A DNA stretch of 64,000 nt from Pacificitalea manganoxidans (GTDB lineage: Bacteria; Pseudomonadota; Alphaproteobacteria; Rhodobacterales; Rhodobacteraceae), in NCBI RefSeq assembly GCF_002504165.1, contig NZ_CP021404.1, forward strand, positions 3,100,001 to 3,164,000. The letters run 5' to 3'. The notes under the pieces were generated by a model. That model did no database searches, was not told the DNA's origin, and saw only the letters and a list, made by a program, of their open reading frames with translations. The translations under genes and the position numbers were made by a program. Below are positions 9,493-17,482 of this stretch, piece by piece (the first letter of the stretch is position 1; every line of letters starts with the position of its first letter).

Positions 9493-9897
9493 CTAGAAGT
9501 CGAATATCTCGCTCAGGATGTTCTTCTTCTTGCGCTTTTTATACTGATAGTATGCCCGATCATCCCGCTCCGATCCGCGCGCATCCCGGTCGCGATAGTC
9601 ATCGTCGCGATAGCGGGGGCGGTAGGGTTCTTGATAAACCCGCGGCTCCTCGCGGTAGCTGGGATCGGCCCAAGGCTCGGAACGGTAGCGCTCATCCCGA
9701 AACGGCTCCGACTGCGGCGGCACATCGGGACGCGGCGGCTCCGTCGTGGTGCTGGCGGCCTCATCCGTCGCCTTATCGATGATCTTGTCCAACTCGCCCC
9801 GGTCCAGCCAAACACCACGGCATTTGGGGCAATAGTCGATCTCGACCCCGTGGCGTTCCGTCATCAGCAGGTCGCTCTGGTCAATCGGGCATTTCAT
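9493..9897 (-). CDS. zf-TFIIB domain protein
   Basis: A 134-residue protein. The N-terminal 40 residues form a zinc-ribbon of the zf-TFIIB type: MKCPIDQ, then DYCPKCRGVWLDRGELDKI, giving paired Cys ligands. The rest is low-complexity, rich in Arg, Asp, Tyr and Pro, and ends in a basic KKRKKKN segment and SEIFDF. Proteins of this type are widespread and uncharacterised. It is convergent with the YdeI-like gene, with an 8-base gap. Confidence 0.85.
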   Translation of the reverse strand: MKCPIDQSDLLMTERHGVEIDYCPKCRGVWLDRGELDKIIDKATDEAASTTTEPPRPDVPPQSEPFRDERYRSEPWADPSYREEPRVYQEPYRPRYRDDDYRDRDARGSERDDRAYYQYKKRKKKNILSEIFDF

Positions 9898-9984
9898 CGG
9901 TGTCTCCTGTCGTCACTACAGCTCAGGTAGGAAGCGCCCCGAATTCGCGCAACCCGACCTCACGAAAGGCTCAGGTCCGCGCCG

Positions 9985-10257
9985 TCAGTCAAAGATGATC
10001 TTTGCCAAGCCGACCAGAACGACAGCGCCGACCAGCGCCAACACCAGCACGATCAGCACGCCCCCAGCGGCCAGCAGACCGACGCCCAGAAGCCCGGCGA
10101 TGAGCGGCGCCATCAACGCGCCCAGAACCCCGATCACCATGTATTTCGCGCGGTTGCGCCCGCCCGAGATCATCGAGGCGATGTAGCCCGCGCCCAGCCC
10201 GATCAGGATCAGCAGGATCAGGCTCACCCAGCCCACCGCTTCGAAGAAGGTTTCCAT
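9985..10257 (-). CDS. Small GlsB/YeaQ/YmgE-like membrane protein
   Basis: A 90-residue protein with three hydrophobic segments (GWVSLILLILIGLGAGYIAS, then two Gly/Ala/Leu/Val-rich helices). The pattern ISGGRNRAKYMVIGVLGAL after the first segment resembles the transglycosylase-associated (YeaQ/YmgE) family, linked to stress responses, although the C-terminus extends further than in E. coli YeaQ. AAGGAC before the ATG at 10257 supports this start over the ORF beginning seven codons earlier. Confidence 0.7.
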   Translation of the reverse strand: METFFEAVGWVSLILLILIGLGAGYIASMISGGRNRAKYMVIGVLGALMAPLIAGLLGVGLLAAGGVLIVLVLALVGAVVLVGLAKIIFD

Positions 10258-10311
10258 TTCACAACGTCCTTTCAACACTTAGTTGCAGGCAGAACGCGCG
10301 AGACGGCAGCC

Positions 10312-10354
10312 CGGTTCACGCATGCCGCACATTCGCGCGCGCCTGCGTGAACCG
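10312..10354. repeat. 11-bp perfect inverted repeat
   Basis: CGGTTCACGCA (10312-10322) and TGCGTGAACCG (10344-10354) are exact inverted copies around a 21-base CG-rich loop, 8 bases beyond the stop of the M3 peptidase gene. It could be a terminator for that gene, although no T-run follows, or a binding site. Confidence 0.55.
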
Positions 10355-10361
10355 ACGGGGA

Positions 10362-12380
10362 TCAGGCAGCGAGCCCGCGCCCCTTTAACAGGGCTTCCAC
10401 CCCCGGCAGCCGTCCGCGAAACGCGGTGTAAAGCGCCTCTGCCTCCCGGCTGTGGCCTGCCGACAAGACATGCTCTTCCAGCCGCCGGGCGGTCGCGGGG
10501 TCGAATGGATCGCCCGTCTCGCCAAAGGCATCGAAGGCGTCCGCGTCCATCACCTCGGACCACATGTAGCTGTAATAGGCGCTGGCATAGCCCCCGGCGA
10601 AGACATGCGAAAAATGCGGCGTCGCGTGGCGCATCCGGATCGCGCGCGGCATGCCCAGAGCTTCCAGCACCTCGGCCTGTTTCTGCATCGGATCGGCAGG
10701 CGGCGGCCCGGCGTGGAATTCCAGATCCACCAGCGCGGAGCCGATATATTCGACGGTGTTGAACCCCATGTCGAAGGTCGCCGCGCCCAGCACCCGGTCC
10801 AGCATCTCCTGCGGCATCGGTGCGCCGGTTTCGGCGTGCAGCGCGTGGGTTTTCAGCACCTCCGGCACTTCCAGCCAGTGTTCGTAAAGCTGAGACGGCA
10901 GTTCGACGAAATCGCGCGGCACTGACGTGCCAGAGATCATTTCATAGGTCACATCGCTCAGCATCTGATGCAGCGCATGGCCAAACTCATGAAACAACGT
11001 GCGCGCATCGTCATAGCTTAGCAGCGCGGGCTGGCCCTCTGGCGGCTTGGCGAAATTACAGACATTGACCACCAGCGGGCGCACATCGCCGCCCAGTTTG
11101 CGCTGCGATCGCAGTGCGGAACACCATGCGCCGGACCGCTTGCCCCCGCGCGCGAAGTAATCGCAAATCAGAACCGCCACATGTTCGCCATCGCGGGTCA
11201 CGTCCCACGCCATCGCGTCTGAATGGTGCAGAGGCACGTCCAGCGGGGCGAATTCAAGCCCGAACAACCGGTGCGCGCAGTCCTGTGCTGCGCCAATCAT
11301 GTTTTCCAGCCGCAAGTAGGGTTTGACCTGCGCTTCATCCAGATCGTGCTCGGCCATACGGCGTTTTTCGGCGTAGTAGCGCCAGTCCCACGGCTCCAGC
11401 GGCCCGTCAATGCCATCGGCGTGCAGCATGCGTTCCAACACCTCGGCATCCGCCAGCGCGGCGGCCCGGGCCGGGGTCCAGACCTGCATCAGCAGATCGC
11501 GCACCGCCTGCGGTGTCTTGGCCATCTCGGTTTCCAACCGATAGTCGGAATAGCTGTCATAGCCCAGAAGCGCACTGCGCTCTGCCCGCAGGGCCAGCAT
11601 TTCGGCGGCAATCGCGCGGTTGTCGGTGTCCCCACCGAACGCACCACGCCCGGTCCATGCCTCATAGGCGGTTCGGCGCAGATCCCGACGCGGGCTGAAT
11701 TGCAAAAACGGCACAAGAATCGAACGCGAGAGCGTCAGCACAGGCCCCGCCTTGCCACGCTCCTCTCCGGCGGCGCGAGCACCGTCACGCACGAAATCGG
11801 GCAAACCGATTAGGTCGTCTTCGGTCAGGTCCAGCAGCCAATCGCGTTCGTCCGCCAGCAGGTTTTGTCCGAACCGGGTCGACAGCTCCGACAGCCGGGC
11901 ATCGATCAGCCGCAGCCGCTCGCGATCAGCCCCCTCCAGCGCCGCGCCCGACCGCACGAAGCTGCGATGCCGCAATTCCAGAACGCGCGCCTGTTCGTCG
12001 GTGAGGTCCAGTGCGTCACGCTGCTGCCACAGGGCATCGATGCGGGCGAACAGATCGGCATTCAGCATGATGTCGGAGCCGTAGGCCGACAACAGCGGCG
12101 AGAAATCCCGCTGCAATGCTTCGCGCGTCGGCGTGCTGTCGACGGAGGTCTGGAAGAAGAACACCGACAGCACCCGCCCCAGATCGTCGTCGGCCAGTTC
12201 CAGCGCGTCGATGGTGTTGGCGAAGGTCGGCGGCTCTGGGTTGGTGGCAATCTGCGCGATGCGGTCGCGGCCCTCGGCCAGCGTCTGCTCCACCGCCGGG
12301 GCGAAATGGGCGTCTTCGATTTCGGCGAATGGCGGCAGGTCGAACGGCGTGGTCCAGCGGGCGGTCAACGGGTTGGTCAT
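10362..12380 (-). CDS. M3-family zinc metallopeptidase (oligopeptidase A/Dcp type)
   Basis: A 672-residue cytoplasmic peptidase of the thimet oligopeptidase/dipeptidyl carboxypeptidase family. The zinc-binding HEFGH motif is at H464-E465-H468 within TLFHEFGHALHQML, and the family C-terminal pattern YASAYYSYMWSEVM is present, as is HHSDAMAWDV. It probably degrades peptides of roughly 5-20 residues. Length fits Dcp/PrlC (about 680); sequence alone does not separate the two. AAGGAG precedes the ATG. It is the last of a same-strand run coaBC-dut-moeB-M3, though 58 bases separate it from the moeB-like gene. Confidence 0.93.
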   Translation of the reverse strand: MTNPLTARWTTPFDLPPFAEIEDAHFAPAVEQTLAEGRDRIAQIATNPEPPTFANTIDALELADDDLGRVLSVFFFQTSVDSTPTREALQRDFSPLLSAYGSDIMLNADLFARIDALWQQRDALDLTDEQARVLELRHRSFVRSGAALEGADRERLRLIDARLSELSTRFGQNLLADERDWLLDLTEDDLIGLPDFVRDGARAAGEERGKAGPVLTLSRSILVPFLQFSPRRDLRRTAYEAWTGRGAFGGDTDNRAIAAEMLALRAERSALLGYDSYSDYRLETEMAKTPQAVRDLLMQVWTPARAAALADAEVLERMLHADGIDGPLEPWDWRYYAEKRRMAEHDLDEAQVKPYLRLENMIGAAQDCAHRLFGLEFAPLDVPLHHSDAMAWDVTRDGEHVAVLICDYFARGGKRSGAWCSALRSQRKLGGDVRPLVVNVCNFAKPPEGQPALLSYDDARTLFHEFGHALHQMLSDVTYEMISGTSVPRDFVELPSQLYEHWLEVPEVLKTHALHAETGAPMPQEMLDRVLGAATFDMGFNTVEYIGSALVDLEFHAGPPPADPMQKQAEVLEALGMPRAIRMRHATPHFSHVFAGGYASAYYSYMWSEVMDADAFDAFGETGDPFDPATARRLEEHVLSAGHSREAEALYTAFRGRLPGVEALLKGRGLAA

Positions 12381-12438
12381 GCGGCACTCCTTTGTCGGTT
12401 CAGAGCTATGCCTTGCCGTCGCCGGTTTCCAGTGGCTG

Positions 12439-13509
12439 TTACGCAGGCGCCGCGCCGGGATCGCCGCAGACAGGGCAGGACGGGTCGCGACGCAGGGTGA
12501 TTTTCCGGGTCTCCCCCCACAGTGCGTCGTAGATCAGCATATCCCCCCGCAGCGGCTGTCCGGCATCCGTGATAAGCTTCACCGTCTCCACCGCCATCAT
12601 CGCGCCGATCACACCCGGCAACGGGCCCAGCACGCCGCCTTCGGCACAGCTGGGCGCCATTCCGGGGGCCGGGGCCCTGGGGAAGACACAGCGGTAACAG
12701 GGGCCGGATCGGGCGGGATCGAACACCGAAATCTGCCCTTCCCACTGTGACAACGCGCCGGAGACAAGCGGCACCCCCGCCGCGACAGCCGCCGCGTTGA
12801 CGGTGTAGCGGGTTTCGGTGCTGTCGCTGCCATCCAAGATCACGTCGTAGTCGCGCGCAAGCTCCAGCGCGATGTCGTCGTCCAGCCGGCGGTGATAGGG
12901 CCGCAGGGTGACGAAGGGATTTAGCTCCGCCACGGTCTGCTGCGCCGAGAAAACCTTGGGCATACCAATGGATGCGTCCCGGTGGATCACCTGACGTTGC
13001 AGATTGGAATTGTCCACGGCATCGTCATCGATCACGCCAATGCTGCCGACCCCGGCAGCAGCAAGGTAAAGCAAAGCGGGGGAGCCCAGCCCGCCCGCGC
13101 CCACGACCAGCACCCGTGCATTGCGCAGTCGGGTCTGACCGGGGCCGCCGATCTCCCGCAGGACGATATGGCGCGAATAACGGTCAAGCTCGGTCTCCGA
13201 AAAGCGTCCGCTGCGGGCGGCATGTTCGGTGTCCGCTGTGTCACCGGGGCCGGAGCGCGCCCGCGCGCGCAGCTGGCGCAAACCTGCGCGGTAGATCAAA
13301 ACCAGCGCCGCCGCCCCGCCCAGCAACAGCCACATTGCGGCCGAACCACCGGTGGCCGCACGCAGCGCGTTGCCGTCGGGCAGGACCACATGCACCCCCA
13401 GCACCGCGATATAGAGCAGACCGATCATCAGCCAGCGCGCCTGACGCGGCACACCCGTCAGACGGCCCACGCCCCACAGCGCAGCAGCAAGGAGGAGCAC
13501 CAAAACCAT
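12439..13509 (-). CDS. MoeB/ThiF/HesA-family adenylyltransferase with N-terminal membrane anchor
   Basis: A 356-residue E1-like enzyme that adenylates the C-terminal Gly-Gly of a ubiquitin-like sulfur carrier such as MoaD or ThiS. Residues about 1-85 contain two or three hydrophobic segments and are an addition to the catalytic core. The core starts at RYSRHIVLREIGGPGQ and has the nucleotide-binding GAGGLGS at about 137-143, the Arg-containing NLQRQVIHRDASIG, and two CxxC zinc pairs (CYRC and CPVC). A MoaD gene with a GG terminus lies at 37885, so MoeB is the likely role, with ThiF a possibility. It is 6 bases downstream of dut. Confidence 0.9.
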   Translation of the reverse strand: MVLVLLLAAALWGVGRLTGVPRQARWLMIGLLYIAVLGVHVVLPDGNALRAATGGSAAMWLLLGGAAALVLIYRAGLRQLRARARSGPGDTADTEHAARSGRFSETELDRYSRHIVLREIGGPGQTRLRNARVLVVGAGGLGSPALLYLAAAGVGSIGVIDDDAVDNSNLQRQVIHRDASIGMPKVFSAQQTVAELNPFVTLRPYHRRLDDDIALELARDYDVILDGSDSTETRYTVNAAAVAAGVPLVSGALSQWEGQISVFDPARSGPCYRCVFPRAPAPGMAPSCAEGGVLGPLPGVIGAMMAVETVKLITDAGQPLRGDMLIYDALWGETRKITLRRDPSCPVCGDPGAAPA

Positions 13510-13515
13510 CGCCGG

Positions 13516-13989
13516 TCAGGCCTGCCCAGTCGAACCGAAACCACCGCTGCCGCGCGCGGTGTCGCCCAGCGTTTCGACCAGTTCCACCCCGGCCTGCACC
13601 ACTGGCGCCACGATCAGTTGCGCGATCCGGTCGCCGTGCCGAATGGTATAGGCCGTCTCGCCCAGATTGATGACGATCACTCCCAACGGACCTCGGTAAT
13701 CGCTGTCGATGGTGCCCGGCGTGTTCAGCAAGGTCAGCCCGTGTTTCAACGCCAGTCCGGAGCGTGGACGCAACTGCATTTCAAACCCGCCGGGGATCTC
13801 TACGCGCAGCCCGGTGGGCACCAGCCCCCGTTGCATCGGCTGTAGAGTCAGTCCCGCAGCCCGGTCGGCGGGGGCAAGGTTGGCTCGAATGTCGGCCCCT
13901 GCGGCGCCTGCGGTCTCATAACCCGGCAAGGCCACGTCACGGTCAGCATCCGCATCCCAAGTGAACTTCAAAACGGGTCGCGTGGTCAT
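13516..13989 (-). CDS. dut: dUTP diphosphatase
   Basis: A 157-residue trimeric dUTPase that hydrolyses dUTP to dUMP and pyrophosphate, keeping uracil out of DNA and supplying dTMP synthesis. All five family motifs are visible: [46 protein letters not shown], and the C-terminal [10 protein letters not shown] that closes the active site. It lies between coaBC and the MoeB-like gene on the same strand, a common alphaproteobacterial order. Confidence 0.97.
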   Translation of the reverse strand: MTTRPVLKFTWDADADRDVALPGYETAGAAGADIRANLAPADRAAGLTLQPMQRGLVPTGLRVEIPGGFEMQLRPRSGLALKHGLTLLNTPGTIDSDYRGPLGVIVINLGETAYTIRHGDRIAQLIVAPVVQAGVELVETLGDTARGSGGFGSTGQA

Positions 13990-14041
13990 CGGAGGACTCC
14001 TGTGGCGGGGGGACGGGGAGAGGGAGCGCAGACAGGCGGCA

Positions 14042-15241
14042 TCAGCCCGTCAGCGCCTGTGCGATCCGCGCGGCCAGACGTTCGCCGACCTCGGCTTTCG
14101 GCAGGCGGGGCCATGTCTCCGCCCCGTCGGCGGTAATCAGGGTTACGGCGTTTTCGGTGCCGCCCATGATCCCCGTCGCGGGGGAGACATCATTGGCGAC
14201 GATCCAGTCACAGCCCTTGCGCAGACGCTTGGCGGTCGCATGGGCAAGCACATCATCGGTTTCGGCGGCGAAGCCCACGACCAGCGGCGGACGCGCCGGC
14301 CCGGAGGCAGAGATTTCGGCCAGAATATCCGGGTTTTCAGCAAAATCGAGATGGGGCAGACGCCCCTGCCCGTCCTTCTTGATCTTCGTTTGGGTCGCGT
14401 TGATGACATGCCAATCCGCCACCGCTGCCGCGCAGATGACCGCATCGGCAGGCAACGCCGACATAACCGCATCGCGCATCTCGCGCGCGGTCTCCACCTG
14501 CGTCACCTCCACCCCGTCGGGCAGGGGCACCTGCGCCGGCCCGGTGACGAAGCTGACCCGTGCACCAAGACCTGCAAGCGCGCGCGCCACCGCCGTGCCC
14601 TGCGCACCCGACGACCGGTTGGCGATGTAGCGCACCGGATCAATCGGCTCATGGGTGGGTCCAGAGGTCACGATCACATGCTTCCCCGCAAGCGGCCCAT
14701 CGCCAAGCGCGGCGGTCATCGCCGCGATGATCTGCGGCACCTCGGCCAGCCTGCCGGGACCGAATTCACCGCAGGCCATCTGTCCTTCATCCGGCCCCGC
14801 GACGCGGATACCGTCTGCCCGCAACTGCGCCAGATTGCGCTGGGTGGCGGGGTGATTCCACATGCGGACATTCATGGCCGGGGCGATCAGCACCGGCGTA
14901 TCCGTGGCCAACAGCAACGTGGTGGCCAGATCATCGGCCTGCCCGCCTGCCATCCGCGCCATCAGATGCGCGGTCGCAGGAGCCACGACAATCAGATCGG
15001 CAGAGCGGCTAAGTTCGATATGCCCCATCTCGGCCTCGGCGGTCAGATCGAACAAATGCCTGTGCACGGTCTGCCCGGCCAGCGCAGCAACCGAAAGCGG
15101 TGTCACGAATTCTTCGGCTGCGCGGGTCAGCACCGGACTGACCGTCGCCCCCTGTTCCCGCAGGCGGCGGATCAGGTCCAGCGCCTTATAGGCGGCAATG
15201 CCGCCGCCGATGATCAACAGGATACGCTTGCCCGCCAACAT
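14042..15241 (-). CDS. coaBC: Bifunctional phosphopantothenoylcysteine decarboxylase/phosphopantothenate-cysteine ligase
   Basis: A 399-residue coenzyme A biosynthesis enzyme. The N-terminal half (to about 190) is the flavoprotein decarboxylase CoaC, with the flavin-binding start [20 protein letters not shown] and the ACGEFGPGR motif carrying the catalytic Cys. The C-terminal half is the CoaB ligase, with [19 protein letters not shown] and AAVADWHV...KIKK. The open frame extends to 15364, but the ATG at 15241 directly precedes the conserved flavoprotein start and has GGGGGG upstream. dut follows 52 bases downstream. Confidence 0.96.
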   Translation of the reverse strand: MLAGKRILLIIGGGIAAYKALDLIRRLREQGATVSPVLTRAAEEFVTPLSVAALAGQTVHRHLFDLTAEAEMGHIELSRSADLIVVAPATAHLMARMAGGQADDLATTLLLATDTPVLIAPAMNVRMWNHPATQRNLAQLRADGIRVAGPDEGQMACGEFGPGRLAEVPQIIAAMTAALGDGPLAGKHVIVTSGPTHEPIDPVRYIANRSSGAQGTAVARALAGLGARVSFVTGPAQVPLPDGVEVTQVETAREMRDAVMSALPADAVICAAAVADWHVINATQTKIKKDGQGRLPHLDFAENPDILAEISASGPARPPLVVGFAAETDDVLAHATAKRLRKGCDWIVANDVSPATGIMGGTENAVTLITADGAETWPRLPKAEVGERLAARIAQALTG

Positions 15242-15327
15242 GATGCGGCCCCCCGGATGGTTCGGGCGAAACCTATGCGCAGGGCTAGCGCGCGGCAAGG
15301 GTGGCTGCCGACAGGTGCCCCCACGCA

Positions 15328-15355
15328 AAAGGGCCGGCCCATCAGCCGACCCTTT
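15328..15355 (-). terminator. Terminator-like hairpin after rpoH
   Basis: The arms 15345-15355 and 15328-15338 pair over 11 bases with one mismatch (AAAGGGTCGGC with GCCGGCCCTTT on the minus strand) around a 6-base loop, followed by TTGCGTG. It lies 24 bases after the rpoH stop. Confidence 0.6.
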
Positions 15356-15378
15356 GCAGAGCATTTGTGTCTAAGATG

Positions 15379-16257
15379 TCAGGCGAAGAATTCCTGCACT
15401 TCGACCGCTTCGGTTTCCAGCGTGCGCCGCATCTTGGTAAAGGCCGCAGCTTCCAGCTGCCGTACACGCTCCTTCGACAAGCCCAGTTCGGTGCCGAGGC
15501 TTTCCAGCGTGCGAGGCTGATCGCGCAGCTTGCGCTCGGTCACGATGAACCGCTCCCGCTCGTTCAGGCGCCCCATTGCGGACACCAGCCAGTTGCGGAG
15601 CGTTTCAAGGTCGTGATTACGCTCGACGCGGGCGGCGGCCTGCTCGGCGTCATCCTCCAGCGTTTCGATCCATTCGCGGCCTTCTTCGTCGCTCGACTGC
15701 GTCGCGTTGAGCGAGAAGTCAGACCCGGACAGTCGGCCCTCCATCATCTCCACATCGGCAAGCGGCACGCCCACTTCGGTGGAAATCAGATGGCGCAGCT
15801 GATGGCCGTCCAGCTTACGCCCTTCGGACGCGGCTTCGCGTTCCAGCCGGGCCTGCACGCGGCGCATGTTGAAAAAGAGGCTCTTCTGCGACGAGGTCGA
15901 CCCGGTGCGCACCATCGACCAGTTGCGCATGACGTGATCTTGGATCGATGCCTTGATCCACCACACCGCATAGGTCGAAAAACGCACGCCGCGATCAGGG
16001 TCGAATTTGTCAGCGGCCTTCATCAGACCCAGCGAAGCTTCTTGGATAAGGTCGTTCATCGGGGCGCCGTAGCGCTTGAACTTCGCCGCCATCGAGATGG
16101 CAAGGCGCATATAGGCGGTGACCAACCGGTGCAGCGCGGCTTCGTCGCGATGGTCGCGCCAAGCAAAGGCCAACTGCAATTCCGTTTCGGCGTCGAGCAG
16201 TTCGGCCTGCATCGCGCGCCGGGACAGGGATTTGTCGAAGTCGCCGTCGAGAGCCAT
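15379..16257 (-). CDS. rpoH: RNA polymerase sigma factor, RpoH (sigma-32) family
   Basis: A 292-residue heat-shock-type sigma factor. Region 2 includes NDLIQEASLGLMKAADKFDP and FSTYAVWWIKASIQDHVMRN; the RpoH box appears as SQKSLFFNMRR; region 4 ends in LGTELGLSKERVRQLE. Rhodobacterales usually have two RpoH proteins (RpoHI for heat shock, RpoHII for oxidative and photo-oxidative stress); the SLSRRAMQAELLDAE start and divergent middle suggest RpoHII, but I cannot settle this without alignment. GGGGAAC precedes the ATG at 16257. The 485-base upstream region is unusually long and contains a nested inverted repeat. Confidence 0.93.
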   Translation of the reverse strand: MALDGDFDKSLSRRAMQAELLDAETELQLAFAWRDHRDEAALHRLVTAYMRLAISMAAKFKRYGAPMNDLIQEASLGLMKAADKFDPDRGVRFSTYAVWWIKASIQDHVMRNWSMVRTGSTSSQKSLFFNMRRVQARLEREAASEGRKLDGHQLRHLISTEVGVPLADVEMMEGRLSGSDFSLNATQSSDEEGREWIETLEDDAEQAAARVERNHDLETLRNWLVSAMGRLNERERFIVTERKLRDQPRTLESLGTELGLSKERVRQLEAAAFTKMRRTLETEAVEVQEFFA

Positions 16258-16742
16258 GTGGTGTTCCCCTGTTCCTGCGTCCCGGATCACGTTCGCGGCC
16301 TGCCGCGGCTGTCCGGTCCTGTCTGCTGTATTCGGGGGAACTACGCGCGACCCCCGCATCGGGTTCATCGCGTTTTGATCCTTCCAGCGGGGGAGAGAGG
16401 CCGCACAGACACCGAATTTCGCCTTCCGCGCCCTTGTCCCGCCCAAGGATCGGCCTAGCGTCCGCCCTGAAAAACAAGGCATCGGCACGGGTTTTCAGCC
16501 CCCGACGCCCGGCGTTGAGGCACGAGGTCAGAACGCACGAAAAAAATTTTGTGCAGGCGAAGAATTTCTGACGGTGGATTGGCCGAATGCCCAAAACTTT
16601 GGCAATTACGACTGGACCATGACATAGCACGCGGCACTCGCAGGACCAGTCAGTCCGCCGGAAATCGGGCTTCACCGAGCGTGATGCCACGCCGCACGAA
16701 ATGTCGTTTGCCGGAGGACGGCGAGATGGTCACTCTCCGCCC
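16258..16742. other. 485-base intergenic region upstream of rpoH and the GST gene
   Basis: No convincing gene is present; the short frames here have poor coding character and no ribosome sites. The stretch must hold the divergent promoters of rpoH and the GST gene. It contains an A/T-rich core inside a nested inverted repeat at 16527-16572, described separately. Confidence 0.6.
16527..16572. repeat. Nested inverted repeat in the rpoH upstream region
   Basis: Outer arms GTCAGAA (16527-16533) and TTCTGAC (16566-16572) are exact inverted copies. Inside them GCAC (16535-16538) and GTGC (16551-16554) flank an A7-T4 core. Either strand can fold into a long imperfect hairpin. It could be an operator, a terminator or an RNA structure in a long rpoH leader. 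Confidence 0.55.
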
Positions 16743-17435
16743 ATGACATATGATCTCATCATCGGCGACCGCCTCTATTCCAGTTGGTCCCTGCGCGGCT
16801 GGCTCAGCCTCGCCGCGTTTAACCTGCCCCACCGCGTCACGCTGGCCGGGCTATATGCTGGCACCTTGGCGGAGGATCTCGCCCCCCACGCCCCGGCACG
16901 CACCGTCCCGGTGCTGATCCTCCCTGATGGTCAGGCCGTCCAAGACACTCTGGCAATCGCCGAGACCCTGGCCGAACGGCATCCCGAAGCAGGGCTGTGG
17001 CCAGCCGATCCCGGCGCCCGTGCCATGGCGCGCTGGCTGGTCGCAGAAATGCATTCCGGGTTCATGGCACTGCGCGAAGCCTGCCCGATGAACCTCGAAC
17101 ATCGGTGGCAGAGCTTTGCGCCATCGGATGCGGTGCTGCGGGATCTTGGCCGGATCGACACCCTCTGGACCGCCGCGCGTGACAGGTTCGGAGCAGCGGA
17201 CAGCCCGTGGCTGTTTGGCGCGTATTCGTTGGCTGATGTGTTCTACGCCCCTGTCGCGGCGCGGGTGGCAGGCTATGGGCTGCCTATGTCCCACGCGGGA
17301 CAAACCTATGTCACGGCTCAACTCACCCATCCGCTCTTTCAGGACTGGCGCAACGCCGCGCTGCAGGAGCCGGTGACGCCCCGCCCCTATCGCCATCCCC
17401 TGCCCGAAGCGCCGTGGCCCGTTAACCACATCTAA
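16743..17435 (+). CDS. Glutathione S-transferase family protein
   Basis: A 230-residue GST. The thioredoxin-like N-terminal domain begins YDLIIGDRLYSSWSLRGWLSL, with a Ser-rich active-site region like that of the YfcF/zeta-like bacterial GSTs. RTVPVLILPDGQAVQDTLAIAETL is the glutathione-binding cis-Pro and D-T/S segment, and the alpha-helical domain contains LFGAYSLADVFYAPVAARV. The frame opens at 16701, but the ATG at 16743 fits the family N-terminus; neither has a strong ribosome site. Substrate unknown. Confidence 0.87.
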   Translation: MTYDLIIGDRLYSSWSLRGWLSLAAFNLPHRVTLAGLYAGTLAEDLAPHAPARTVPVLILPDGQAVQDTLAIAETLAERHPEAGLWPADPGARAMARWLVAEMHSGFMALREACPMNLEHRWQSFAPSDAVLRDLGRIDTLWTAARDRFGAADSPWLFGAYSLADVFYAPVAARVAGYGLPMSHAGQTYVTAQLTHPLFQDWRNAALQEPVTPRPYRHPLPEAPWPVNHI

Positions 17436-17482
17436 GGATTTCGCCGCTCAACTGGCCCGGACCTGCCCCGACGGAGAGCGTG

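Noticed and set aside
13961-15520. 519-codon plus-strand frame opposite coaBC and rpoH
   Set aside because: Composition is typical of an antisense shadow and it crosses two unrelated real genes and their gap.
16284-16289. TGATCC (minus strand) as an RpoE-type -35 element for rpoH
   Set aside because: The spacing would put the transcription start at or inside the start codon and no fitting -10 element is present.
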